Positions 9,066 to 17,528 of a stretch of DNA of 64,000 nucleotides are shown here, one piece after another; the first letter of the stretch is position 1, and each line of letters starts with the position of its first letter. Made by a program: the position numbers and the translations under genes. The notes under the pieces were generated by a model. It made no database searches, was not told the DNA's origin, and worked only from the letters and a program-made list of their open reading frames with translations. The DNA is from RGIG6353 sp964650465 (GTDB taxonomy: Bacteria > Bacillota > Clostridia > Oscillospirales > SIG627): positions 10,311 to 74,310 of the forward strand of contig CAZYTA010000007.1 in assembly GCA_964650465.1 (NCBI GenBank). The letters are read 5' to 3'.

Positions 9066-9983
9066 TCAGTGCAGATTTTCCTTTACCCTTTGCGCGAATT
9101 CCCTGTCATAGTGATTCAGCTTATAGGATTTTCGGAATATCATCAAATCGCAGTATGCGTTATCGGGAATATCGCAATAGCGCTCGATGAGGTGATTTTT
9201 TTCGATATGTGTCTTTGATACAGGTGAGGTAAAAACATAAGTCTCGGGGCAGGAGCGGAGTATTCTGGTACGGGTATCACGGTCAAATACGGCAATAGTC
9301 TTTCGGTTGTTGTTAAATTCCAATGTACTCCTTACCTCTGCTATGGGAAGATATGGCACTATGTAGTCGCCCTCTATTATCTCACAGTACTGCTCAAGGC
9401 TTTGGGAAGTGATATTCTTTATTTCCGCAATGGGACTGTCCTTGGAAGTCAGCAGTACATATGGGGCTGTGTGAATGGGCTCATATGCAAGACCCCTGTC
9501 CTCTATCTCACGGAGAAAATAGGTCTCATGCTCCGTTCTGAAGCGGATAAATGCTATATCATTAACGCTGTCACAAACATTTTTTATGGCTCTTACGGCA
9601 TTCGTCTCCCTGTAGGTGAGATTCATAGTTATGTTAAAGTCAATGCATTCCAAAAAATCGTCGAAGGCGTAGGAATAACAGCCTGCTCTCGGCACCGATA
9701 CAAGAAAATCCTGCTTGCCCACAACAGAGGGCTTCATCGCCATTTCCATCTCCTCAAGCTTGGCAAGGACCGACCTTGCTCCGTTGAGAAAATCCGCACC
9801 CTTATCTGTTGCAATTACACCCTTCGCTGTACGGTTAAAAATGGCACAGCCTACGCTGTCCTCAAGCTCCTTCAATGCACGGCTGAGCTGAGGCTGTGTC
9901 ATATAGAGGTTTTTCGCCGCCTTGGAGATTGAGCCTGTACTTTCTATTTCAAGGGCATATCTGAGATGCATTATGTTATACAT
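9066..9983 (-). CDS. LysR-family transcriptional regulator
   Basis: A 305-aa DNA-binding regulator: winged helix-turn-helix at residues 5-62 (SISKAAKNLYMTQPQLSRALKELED) and a periplasmic-binding-protein-like effector domain over the remaining two thirds. ATG at 9983 is preferred over an upstream in-frame start at 10061 because AAAGGAG sits at the right distance and because the HTH then begins at the normal position. It lies directly upstream of the SASA esterase on the same strand and probably controls it or the neighbouring large gene. Effector unknown. Confidence 0.9.
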   Translation of the reverse strand: MYNIMHLRYALEIESTGSISKAAKNLYMTQPQLSRALKELEDSVGCAIFNRTAKGVIATDKGADFLNGARSVLAKLEEMEMAMKPSVVGKQDFLVSVPRAGCYSYAFDDFLECIDFNITMNLTYRETNAVRAIKNVCDSVNDIAFIRFRTEHETYFLREIEDRGLAYEPIHTAPYVLLTSKDSPIAEIKNITSQSLEQYCEIIEGDYIVPYLPIAEVRSTLEFNNNRKTIAVFDRDTRTRILRSCPETYVFTSPVSKTHIEKNHLIERYCDIPDNAYCDLMIFRKSYKLNHYDREFAQRVKENLH

Positions 9984-10040
9984 TTTTCTGCTCCTTTTCT
10001 TTGATATATCAATATTAGCATATCTTACAGGATTTTGCAA

Positions 10041-10075
10041 GAAAAATATCTCCCCTACCATAGCAGAGGAGATAT
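10041..10075 (-). terminator. Intrinsic terminator of the 10088-12022 gene
   Basis: Read on the minus strand, ATATCTCC pairs with GGAGATAT across a 14-base loop and is followed by TTTTTC. It separates the large upstream gene from LysR. Confidence 0.7.
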
Positions 10076-10087
10076 ATCGTCTGAAAA

Positions 10088-12022
10088 TTATTTCAAGAAA
10101 AGTATTACAGGGTCGAGTGTATATGCGGGGCAGTCAAGCTCAAGGGTATCGTCAGCATACTTGAAGGCTACCTCTTCCCTCTCACCGTCGGGAGTGAGTT
10201 TTTCAATCTTTGTCACAGGCTTTTCGGAGACGAGGGTAATATTTTCAATGGGGTCAAATCCTATATTGAAGAATGCAACAAAGGTTTCACCGTTTGGAGC
10301 ATCTGCCGCCTTGAGATAAACCTCGGCATCGTCGGGATAGTAGACGGGAAGATTGCCTGTTTCCTTGAGAAGCTTGATAAACTGAGCCTTTCTTGATTCA
10401 CAAAGGAAGGAGAAGGCTTCGGTATAAACAAAGTTTGCCTTTGCCGAGCCCGAGAAGGTGATTACGGTACCGCCGAGAGAGTTCTTGTAAAGAACGCTTC
10501 CCGGGAAAAGAGGTACATCTGTTTTTCCGTCGGGAATATTGCATACCATTGACTCAATGCGGGCATCGGGTGCGGGAACAAGCTCCATTCCGCCCACCTG
10601 ATTGCCTACTCTCTTCTTTTCCCCGCCGATAAGCTCTATTGACCTTGTAGCACCCGTCCATTCGCGAACCTCAACGCCGAGGTACTCACCGAGTCCTCTG
10701 TTCTGGAGATTCTTTGCGGCAAAGCCGTCGAGGAAGAGTGTGCCCGAGAGCATTTCCTTCATTTCGTCATCGGTAAAGTTTTCTGTGCCGTTTCTCTCAA
10801 GGAAGGCGGCACCTGTATTGTCTGCCGAGTAATATATGGGGAGTCCGAGTCTTTCAAGAACACATTTCACCCAATCGTTGAGTGCGCTTGAATTTTCATA
10901 GCCCTTGAAGCAGTAGTCGGGTACTGTTGAAAGGGGCGCACGACAGCCCTTCCATTCGAGTGTGGGAACTATTTCGGCAAGCTTATCATAGAATTTTGTG
11001 TGCTTACCAAGCACCTTGCGGTACGCCTTACCTGCGTTGGGCTCGAATTCGCCGAGTCTTGTTATCCAATGCTTTGCACCGCTGATGCCCTCGAGGATAG
11101 TGCCTGTATAGTGTGAGTGAAGTGACTGTGCACCCGTACTGTAACGGTTCTGGGGACAGGTATCGGTTTCTGCAAGGAAATAGTCTACCTTACCCTGTGA
11201 GCGCATAACTGTTACTTCGATTGCCGCACGCTGATATGCAACCGTCAGATATCTTGCTCCCATAGGTGAATAGTTACCGTTGTTGACTCTTACAATTACG
11301 GGGTTGCCCTCGCCTGCAAGGATATTTGCAATCTCTGCCGCACCCTCGGCTGAAATACCGCAGGTACAGTAGATGCCCTGCATTTTCTTGTCAACGAGGT
11401 CAATGCCCTCTCGCATTGCGCGGGCTGACTCAAGAAGTGAGTCTATCTGTGTCTTTATAAATATATCTGTTATTCTCTTGTCCTCGGCGCTGTTACCCCA
11501 TACCGCTTCAAGTATTCTTTCTCTTGAAAGAGGCGCACCATTAATCTTTTCAATTGCTTTCATATGGTTGGGGCAAACACATCCGAGATTGGGGCGCTGA
11601 ATGAGACGAAAGTCATCATCTATCATAATAACCTCGGGTTTCGCCTCGGCAATTACCTTTAAACTGTGGCGTATGTAGTCCTGAAAGTCCTTATCTGACG
11701 GACAGGTGGTATAACACTTTTCATTGTCCTTGAGACCTATTGTCTGCTGAAATGGCGGGTATGCGGAAAGCTTGTATCCATGTCCGATGGAGCATTGCAC
11801 AAGAGCTCCGCACTTGAGTCCCATCTCTGCAAGACGGTCACGGAATATAATATATTTTTCTACCTGTTGTTCAGCCTTGGGGATAACGGGATCTCCCTCG
11901 GGAACCAGCTTAAACACAAAGAGCGCAAGGTCTGCAGCTCCCGATTCGTACTGGTTTTTTATATCCTGACAAATTTCTTCAACATGGTCGGTTTTGAATG
12001 CCATTATGGAATAGCGATGCAT
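10088..12022 (-). CDS. Uncharacterised 644-aa protein, probably a TIM-barrel glycosidase-like enzyme
   Basis: I do not recognise the family. The first half has alternating strand-helix segments with acidic barrel-end motifs (EVIMIDDDFRLIQR near 140, GCVCPNHM, VRVNNGNYSP, YFLAETDTCPQNR) and the second half looks beta-rich, ending in segments typical of C-terminal sandwich domains of glycoside hydrolases (FVAFFNIGFDPIENITLV). No signal peptide or membrane segment is seen, so it is cytosolic. ATG at 12022 follows TTGGAGGATAATATT; an in-frame TTG at 12037 lies inside that ribosome site and is rejected. A TTGACT-17-TAGAAT promoter lies upstream. Glycosidase activity is inference from fold-like pattern and neighbours. 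Confidence 0.7.
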   Translation of the reverse strand: MHRYSIMAFKTDHVEEICQDIKNQYESGAADLALFVFKLVPEGDPVIPKAEQQVEKYIIFRDRLAEMGLKCGALVQCSIGHGYKLSAYPPFQQTIGLKDNEKCYTTCPSDKDFQDYIRHSLKVIAEAKPEVIMIDDDFRLIQRPNLGCVCPNHMKAIEKINGAPLSRERILEAVWGNSAEDKRITDIFIKTQIDSLLESARAMREGIDLVDKKMQGIYCTCGISAEGAAEIANILAGEGNPVIVRVNNGNYSPMGARYLTVAYQRAAIEVTVMRSQGKVDYFLAETDTCPQNRYSTGAQSLHSHYTGTILEGISGAKHWITRLGEFEPNAGKAYRKVLGKHTKFYDKLAEIVPTLEWKGCRAPLSTVPDYCFKGYENSSALNDWVKCVLERLGLPIYYSADNTGAAFLERNGTENFTDDEMKEMLSGTLFLDGFAAKNLQNRGLGEYLGVEVREWTGATRSIELIGGEKKRVGNQVGGMELVPAPDARIESMVCNIPDGKTDVPLFPGSVLYKNSLGGTVITFSGSAKANFVYTEAFSFLCESRKAQFIKLLKETGNLPVYYPDDAEVYLKAADAPNGETFVAFFNIGFDPIENITLVSEKPVTKIEKLTPDGEREEVAFKYADDTLELDCPAYTLDPVILFLK

Positions 12023-12053
12023 AATATTATCCTCCAAATTTTACTACAGTTCA

Positions 12054-12082
12054 ATTCTACCTTTTATCTACTGAAAAGTCAA
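12054..12082 (-). promoter_or_regulatory. Promoter of the 10088-12022 gene
   Basis: Minus-strand TTGACT (12077-12082), 17-base spacer, TAGAAT (12054-12059). It nearly abuts the divergent + strand promoter of glycerate kinase, so the two could be co-regulated. Confidence 0.6.
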
Positions 12083-12089
12083 GCGGTTA

Positions 12090-12117
12090 TTGACATTTTA
12101 CATAAATTTGATATACT
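12090..12117 (+). promoter_or_regulatory. Promoter of glycerate kinase
   Basis: TTGACA (12090-12095), 16-base spacer, TATACT (12112-12117), with the start codon 20 bases further on. Confidence 0.65.
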
Positions 12118-12136
12118 GTTTTCGAGGTGAAAGCAA

Positions 12137-13258
12137 ATGAAAATAGTAATAGCAATAGATTCGTTTAAAGGAAGCCTTTCATCAATGGAGGCAGGACAGG
12201 CGGCAAGTGAGGGTATAAAAAGAGTTATTCCCGATGCGGAAATAATTATCCGTCCCGTTGCCGACGGCGGTGAGGGTACGGTTGAGGCTCTCTGCGAGGG
12301 GCTTGGAGGTATAAAAAGAGCTGTTCAGGTAACGGGTCCGCTGGGTGAGAGTGTTACGGCTGTTTACGGAATTGTGGGAAATACCGCAATTATGGAAATG
12401 GCATCAGCCGCAGGAATTACATTGGTTCCCGAAGGTAAAAGGAATCCTCTTTACACCACTACCTTTGGAGTTGGTGAGATGATAAAGGATGCCATCGGGC
12501 AAGGCTGTCGTAATTTCATCATGGGTATAGGCGGAAGTGCCACCAATGACGGCGGCACAGGAATGCTTCGTGCTCTTGGTATATCCTTCCTTGACAAAAA
12601 CGGCAACGATATTTCACAAGGTGCTATCGGACTTCGTGACCTTAACACAATAAATCATACATGTATATTACCTGAGCTTAAGGAATGTACCTTCAATATT
12701 GCCTGCGATGTCACAAACCCACTTTGCGGTGAGCTTGGTTGCTCTGCGGTTTACGGACCGCAAAAGGGTGCAACTCCCGAAACAATATCCGAAATGGATA
12801 TATGGCTCGAAAATTATGCAAAGCTTTCGGGCGGGGATAAAAATGCCCCCGGCGCAGGTGCGGCGGGCGGTATGGGATATGCATTTATGACCTTTCTTCA
12901 CGGAAAGCTTCAAAAAGGTATCGACATGGTACTATGCGAAACAAAGCTTGAGGAAGAAATATCCTCAGCCGATATTGTCATCACAGGGGAAGGCAGGCTG
13001 GACTCTCAGACGGTAATGGGAAAAGTTCCTGTCGGTGTGGCAAGAATAGCAAAAAAATACGGACTTCCAGTCATAGCCTTTTCAGGCTGTGTAACAAAGG
13101 ATGCGGGAGTATGCAACGATAACGGAATAGATGCATTTTTCCCGATTTTGAAAAATATTGTGACCCTTGAAGAAGCACTTGACCGAGACAATGCATATGC
13201 AAACCTCAGAGATACGGCAGAGCAGGTTTTCCGACTTATAGAGATTAACAAAAAATGA
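12137..13258 (+). CDS. glxK: Glycerate kinase (type 1)
   Basis: Phosphorylates D-glycerate to 2- or 3-phosphoglycerate with ATP, linking sugar-acid and glyoxylate breakdown to glycolysis. The 373-aa protein has the family N-terminus IVIAIDSFKGSLSSMEA, the substrate motif PVADGGEGTVEAL, GIGGSATNDGGTGML, and GEGRLDSQTVMGKVP near 290. Length and motifs fit the GarK/GlxK family. It is a single-gene transcript with its own promoter and a shared bidirectional terminator. It could take glycerate produced by the sugar-acid pathways elsewhere in the window. The symbol is by family, not by proven position specificity. Confidence 0.93.
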   Translation: MKIVIAIDSFKGSLSSMEAGQAASEGIKRVIPDAEIIIRPVADGGEGTVEALCEGLGGIKRAVQVTGPLGESVTAVYGIVGNTAIMEMASAAGITLVPEGKRNPLYTTTFGVGEMIKDAIGQGCRNFIMGIGGSATNDGGTGMLRALGISFLDKNGNDISQGAIGLRDLNTINHTCILPELKECTFNIACDVTNPLCGELGCSAVYGPQKGATPETISEMDIWLENYAKLSGGDKNAPGAGAAGGMGYAFMTFLHGKLQKGIDMVLCETKLEEEISSADIVITGEGRLDSQTVMGKVPVGVARIAKKYGLPVIAFSGCVTKDAGVCNDNGIDAFFPILKNIVTLEEALDRDNAYANLRDTAEQVFRLIEINKK

Positions 13259-13283
13259 AGGTTTTCACCTTCATTTTTTGTTA
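13248..13283. terminator. Bidirectional terminator between glycerate kinase and ugd
   Basis: AACAAAAAATGAAGGT pairs with ACCTTCATTTTTTGTT around a short loop. The hairpin contains the stop codons of both convergent genes. Confidence 0.85.
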
Positions 13284-14513
13284 ATCTCTTTTGAATATAT
13301 CCCTTGTATACACCTTGTCTTTTACATCGTCAAGACAGTTATCGTAACGATTGGCAATGATTGCGTGAGAAAGTCTTTTAAATTCGTTTATGTCATTAAC
13401 TATACTGCTGCCAAAAAATGTAGTGCCGTTTTCAAGAGTGGGCTCATAAACTATAACCTTTGCTCCTTTTGCCTTTATTCGCTTCATAACTCCTTGTATT
13501 GAAGATTGACGGAAATTATCGGAATTTGATTTCATTGTAAGTCTGTAAACACCTATAATGCATTCCTTTTCATTTTCAGCACTGTATTCTCCGTTTTCTC
13601 CGTAATATCCCGCCATTCTCAGCACCTGGTCAGAAATAAAATCTTTGCGCGTCCTGTTACTTTCAACAATAGCCGACATCATATTTTGAGGTACATGAGA
13701 ATAATTTGCAAGAAGCTGCTTTGTATCTTTTGGCAGACAATATCCGCCATAGCCAAATGAAGGATTATTATAGTGGTCTCCGATACGCGGATCAAGACAA
13801 ACGCCTTTTATTATAGATTGAGTATCAAGCCCCTTAAGTTCTGCATAGGTATCAAGCTCATTAAAATACGAAACACGAAGTGCAAGATAGGTATTTGCAA
13901 AAAGCTTTACAGCCTCAGCCTCTGTTGGACCCATAAACAATATATCCACATCTTTTTTTATTGCTCCCTCCTGTAACAGATTAGCAAAACAGTGAGCTTT
14001 TTGTGAGATAAAAGAATCGGACGTATCAAAACCCACTATAATACGAGACGGATACAAATTGTCGTAAAGCGCTTTTGACTCCCTTAAAAATTCGGGGCTG
14101 AATAATAGATTCTTTGTATTAAACTTTATCTTGGCTTCCTCGATAAATCCTACAGGGACAGTAGATTTTATCACCATGACAGCATCCGAATTCACCTCTG
14201 TCACAGTTTTTATGACAGATTCCACAGCAGACACATCAAAATAGTTTTGCTTGCTGTCATAATTGGTAGGAGCTGCAATGACAATGTATTCAGCATCCTT
14301 GTATGCCGATACAGCATCAAGTGTAGCTGTAAGGTCAAGCTTCTTTTGAGATAAATACATCTCTATATATTCATCCTGTATGGGTGACACCCTTTTGTTT
14401 ATCATATCTACCTTTTCAGGAACTATATCAACAGCCGTGACTTGATGGTTTTGTGCCAAAAGTACAGCTATTGAAAGTCCTACATAACCTGTTCCTGCAA
14501 TCGCTATCTTCAT
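13281..14513 (-). CDS. ugd: UDP-glucose 6-dehydrogenase
   Basis: Oxidises UDP-glucose to UDP-glucuronate for cell-surface polysaccharide. The 410 aa start with the NAD fold (IAIAGTGYVGLSIAVLLAQ), contain the SPEFLRES segment and the catalytic cysteine in YGGYCLPKDTKQL (about residue 254), and end in the UDP-binding third domain. A closely related nucleotide-sugar dehydrogenase with another substrate cannot be excluded. The ATG follows the stop of the YjbR-like gene directly and a GGGGGAAT ribosome site precedes it. Confidence 0.88.
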   Translation of the reverse strand: MKIAIAGTGYVGLSIAVLLAQNHQVTAVDIVPEKVDMINKRVSPIQDEYIEMYLSQKKLDLTATLDAVSAYKDAEYIVIAAPTNYDSKQNYFDVSAVESVIKTVTEVNSDAVMVIKSTVPVGFIEEAKIKFNTKNLLFSPEFLRESKALYDNLYPSRIIVGFDTSDSFISQKAHCFANLLQEGAIKKDVDILFMGPTEAEAVKLFANTYLALRVSYFNELDTYAELKGLDTQSIIKGVCLDPRIGDHYNNPSFGYGGYCLPKDTKQLLANYSHVPQNMMSAIVESNRTRKDFISDQVLRMAGYYGENGEYSAENEKECIIGVYRLTMKSNSDNFRQSSIQGVMKRIKAKGAKVIVYEPTLENGTTFFGSSIVNDINEFKRLSHAIIANRYDNCLDDVKDKVYTRDIFKRD

Positions 14514-15203
14514 TTATATTCCCCCTGTTCTCTTTTTATTGTATTTTTTTACACATTCAAAGCTCTCATCTATAAGCGAGCAGATAAATTCCGTTTGTAA
14601 ATTGCCGTCGAGAACAACAGTATACCAATGCTTTTTGTTCATATGATAGGCAGGAAAAACACCTTTTACATTTAAAAGCTCGGTTACTCTTTCGGGTGTA
14701 GCTTTAAGATTTATCACCTCGGCAGTGCCTTCGCCGACGAGTCCCAGCTTCTCTCTTTTTACAGTGAGAAGAGCCGCATACCACTTATTATTGTCCATGC
14801 GTCTCCATACGGCATTTTCGGGAGTGTCCTCCCAAAGGTGTTCAAGCTCGCTTGAATATTTCTCTCTTACGTATTCTATTATCTCCTTCGATTGTAAGGC
14901 TTTAAACACGTCATTATTATAACATTTTTCAATTATTTTGTCAAGCAACTTCTCATGGCATTCTCTCACTTTGCCGACAAATGCGCCTGACGCGGAAGGA
15001 ACTCTGTGCAGTACATATTCCTCGCCGCTGACGGTGTCGGTAAGCTCAGCAAACAGCTTTCCTTTTTTCACAGTGACCTTTGCCGTCATCTGCACTTCGG
15101 CAAGCTCTTCGGTATATACAAACACATCATCGTTTTTAACAAATCCGAAATCAAGAAGCTTTTTTATATCAGGCTTTTTGTGTTTTATATTTATCTCAAA
15201 CAT
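14514..15203 (-). CDS. MmcQ/YjbR-family protein with N-terminal extension
   Basis: The C-terminal half (about residues 125-225) matches the CyaY-like MmcQ/YjbR fold: WRRMDNNKWYAALL, LKATPERVTELL, and the signature MNKKHWYTVVLDG. The N-terminal 120 residues are an added alpha/beta region with no family I can name; such fused forms occur in Firmicutes. Biochemical role unknown; some relatives were called DNA-binding. GAGGAGA precedes the start. It sits between an AraC regulator and ugd on one strand with gaps of nine and zero bases, so the three are likely co-transcribed, although their functions do not obviously connect. Confidence 0.8.
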   Translation of the reverse strand: MFEINIKHKKPDIKKLLDFGFVKNDDVFVYTEELAEVQMTAKVTVKKGKLFAELTDTVSGEEYVLHRVPSASGAFVGKVRECHEKLLDKIIEKCYNNDVFKALQSKEIIEYVREKYSSELEHLWEDTPENAVWRRMDNNKWYAALLTVKREKLGLVGEGTAEVINLKATPERVTELLNVKGVFPAYHMNKKHWYTVVLDGNLQTEFICSLIDESFECVKKYNKKRTGGI

Positions 15204-15212
15204 TTTTTCTCC

Positions 15213-16067
15213 TCAGTGTGACAAAATTCCCGGGTTGCGCCTAAGTTCTCCCGGGGTTATACCCTTTTGCTTTTTGAACGCCTTATTGAAGTTTGCTGTA
15301 TTATTGAAGCCACACTGCATAGCAATATCCAGCATGGTGACACTTTTGTCCGAGCTTCTTATAAGGTACACGGCTTTTTCTATTCTCTTTGCGGTAATAT
15401 AATCCCAAAGGGAGACACCTCTCATATCCTTGAATATGCGTGAAAAATAATTGGGGCTAAAGCCTGCCAGCTCTGACAGTCCGTTTAGAGTTAATTCTCC
15501 GTCAAGATGCTCGTCTATATAGTCGCAGACCGCAAGTATGCCGTAGAACACTGCGTTTTTGTCTGCAACAGACAGATAAGAGTGGTTTCTCAAAAGTTCA
15601 ATTATCATAAGGTCAAGGTGAGCCTTCACCGCTACCGAATAGCTGTCCCCAACACTTTCCAGCTCATCCTTTATTTTGTTATGATGCTCTCTTATGACAG
15701 CGGCATCTTTTGAGGGAATTCTGTTCTTAAAATCTGCGGAGTGGGAAAAGCACAGGTCCATATAGCTGTCAAAATCACGCCCCAGATATCTTGGCTCAAA
15801 ATGCAGATTTGTAATGGACAGATTCCCGTCGGTGGAGGTGATGCAATGTATCTCATTTGAGGAAAATACAAAGACATCGCCCTCCTCCATAGGATAGACG
15901 GAATTTTCTGTGGTATACTCTCCCCTGCCTTTGTTGACCACAGTTATCTCAAAGCGTGTGTGGGAATGTCTGACATAAGGACGGTGCTTCATATCAACAT
16001 CTATACTCCACATTTTAAGAAGCGGTGCTCCGTTCTCATGCAAAAGCTCTCCTATGGTTTGTGACAT
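15213..16067 (-). CDS. AraC-family regulator, likely activator of the divergent GH10 operon
   Basis: A 284-aa regulator with an N-terminal cupin-like sensor (HTRFEITVVNKGRGEY, GDVFVFSSNEIHC) and two C-terminal HTH units (LNGLSELAGFSPNYFSRIFKDMRG and MLDIAMQCGFNNTANFNKAFKKQKG). It is divergent from the 16186-23524 operon, whose control region has two direct half-sites 21 bp apart and a poor -35 box, the normal picture for an AraC-dependent promoter. The inducer is probably a sugar or uronate made by that pathway. Confidence 0.9.
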   Translation of the reverse strand: MSQTIGELLHENGAPLLKMWSIDVDMKHRPYVRHSHTRFEITVVNKGRGEYTTENSVYPMEEGDVFVFSSNEIHCITSTDGNLSITNLHFEPRYLGRDFDSYMDLCFSHSADFKNRIPSKDAAVIREHHNKIKDELESVGDSYSVAVKAHLDLMIIELLRNHSYLSVADKNAVFYGILAVCDYIDEHLDGELTLNGLSELAGFSPNYFSRIFKDMRGVSLWDYITAKRIEKAVYLIRSSDKSVTMLDIAMQCGFNNTANFNKAFKKQKGITPGELRRNPGILSH

Positions 16068-16079
16068 AAATACCTCTAA

Positions 16080-16115
16080 TCGTAATATTGTTTATAAAAT
16101 TCGTAATATTGTTAT
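16080..16115 (+). promoter_or_regulatory. Tandem AraC-type half-sites
   Basis: TCGTAATATTGTT occurs exactly at 16080 and again at 16101, a 21-bp period equal to two helical turns, which matches how AraC-family dimers use direct half-sites. The second copy ends about 28 bp upstream of the -10 box. Confidence 0.75.
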
Positions 16116-16120
16116 CGAAA

Positions 16121-16149
16121 TATCCCGTGAAATGCTGTATCATTATAAT
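16121..16149 (+). promoter_or_regulatory. Promoter of the GH10 catabolic operon
   Basis: A perfect TATAAT (16144-16149) has only TATCCC at the -35 distance, so the promoter probably needs the AraC activator bound just upstream. Confidence 0.6.
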
Positions 16150-16185
16150 AATAAATCATAACATTTTTTATGTCAAGGAGAAATT

Positions 16186-17523
16186 ATGAATTACCTTTCA
16201 AATCCAACAGATTTAAGAATCACAGATATGCGTTTTGTTGACATTGACGGAGCACCGAAAAGATGTACTATTTTACGAATTGACACAAATCAGGGTATAA
16301 GCGGCTTCGGTGAGGTGCGTGACGCTTCTTCAAAAACCTATGCTCTTATGCTGAAAAGCAGAATACTGGGAGAGAACCCTTGTAATGTAGACAAAATTTT
16401 CCGAAAGATAAAGCAGTTTGGCGGACACTCCCGTCAGGGCGGAGGCGTTTCGGGTATTGAAATAGCTCTTTGGGACCTTGCGGGAAAGGCATACGGTGTA
16501 CCCCTTTATCAGCTTCTGGGCGGCAAATTCCGTGACGAAGTAAGAGTATACTGTGACACAGATGTTGAAGGCAAGCACGGCGGACACGAAATGGGACTCG
16601 CCCTGAAGCGCCGTATGGACATGGGCTTCACCTTTTTGAAAATGGATCTGGGTATAGGTCTGCTTCTTGACGAGCCCGGCACACTCAATGCGCCGCTTGG
16701 CTTTATCGAGGACATGAAAAAATATGCCTCCCACATTCTCAATGTTCAGGGCGGAAGTGTTACGGCAGACATGGTAAAGCACCAAAAGAGCTATTCCATA
16801 GTTACCACAGCGCACCCTCATACAGGCATACATCTCACAGAAAAAGGACTCGACTACCTCGAAAACTATGTGCGTGAAGCAAGAGAAGTCATAGGCTACG
16901 ATGTACCCTTGGCTGTTGACCATTTCGGTCACATATGCGTTGAGGACTGCATACGCTTTGCACGCCGTATGGAGCCCTACAACCTTGCATGGATAGAGGA
17001 TATGGTCCCCTGGATGTACACAGACCAATATGTAAGACTGAGAAACTCTACCACAATCCCTGTTTGCACAGGCGAGGATATATACTTGAAAGAAGGCTTT
17101 GAAACCCTCATAAAGGCAGGCGGTGTTTCGGTTATTCATCCCGACATACTCACCTGCGGAGGTGCTTTGGAGCTTAAAAAGATAGCGGACATTGCAGACG
17201 AGCATGGAGTAGCTACTGCTGTACACATGGCAGAAAGCCCTGTGGCATGTCTTGCGGCGGTGCATACTGCGGCGGCTATGCACAATGTGCTTGCACTTGA
17301 ATTTCATTCGGTAGATGTACCCTGGTGGGCTGATATGGTAACGGGAATAAAAAATCCCATATTTGAAAACGGCTTTATCAAGGTGCCCGAAAAGCCCGGG
17401 CTTGGTTTTGATGACCTGAATGAAGAGGTGCTGAGAGAGCATATCAACCCCAACATTCCCGGATACTTCGAGCCTACAGATGAATGGAACAAAGAATTTT
17501 CCAACGACAGAATTTGGAGTTAA
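16186..17523 (+). CDS. Mandelate racemase / muconate lactonizing enzyme family protein (probable sugar-acid dehydratase)
   Basis: A 445-aa enolase-superfamily enzyme. The N-terminal capping domain (about 1-130) leads into the barrel with the acid/base Lys in FTFLKMDLG, the metal ligands in LAVDHFGH, LAWIEDMVP and CTGEDIYL, and the His in TAVHMAESP. The second Lys of the usual KxK pair is Asp here, so substrate and chemistry differ from mandelate racemase itself. Most bacterial members in sugar operons dehydrate aldonates to 2-keto-3-deoxy acids; that activity is inferred from context (aldolase, SDR and lactonase in the same operon). AAGGAG precedes the ATG. First gene of the operon. Confidence 0.88.
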   Translation: MNYLSNPTDLRITDMRFVDIDGAPKRCTILRIDTNQGISGFGEVRDASSKTYALMLKSRILGENPCNVDKIFRKIKQFGGHSRQGGGVSGIEIALWDLAGKAYGVPLYQLLGGKFRDEVRVYCDTDVEGKHGGHEMGLALKRRMDMGFTFLKMDLGIGLLLDEPGTLNAPLGFIEDMKKYASHILNVQGGSVTADMVKHQKSYSIVTTAHPHTGIHLTEKGLDYLENYVREAREVIGYDVPLAVDHFGHICVEDCIRFARRMEPYNLAWIEDMVPWMYTDQYVRLRNSTTIPVCTGEDIYLKEGFETLIKAGGVSVIHPDILTCGGALELKKIADIADEHGVATAVHMAESPVACLAAVHTAAAMHNVLALEFHSVDVPWWADMVTGIKNPIFENGFIKVPEKPGLGFDDLNEEVLREHINPNIPGYFEPTDEWNKEFSNDRIWS

Positions 17524-17528
17524 TTTTT

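Noticed and set aside
16330..17442. Long minus-strand open frame (370 aa) opposite the enolase-family gene
   Set aside because: Composition typical of an antisense shadow; the + strand gene has all active-site motifs.
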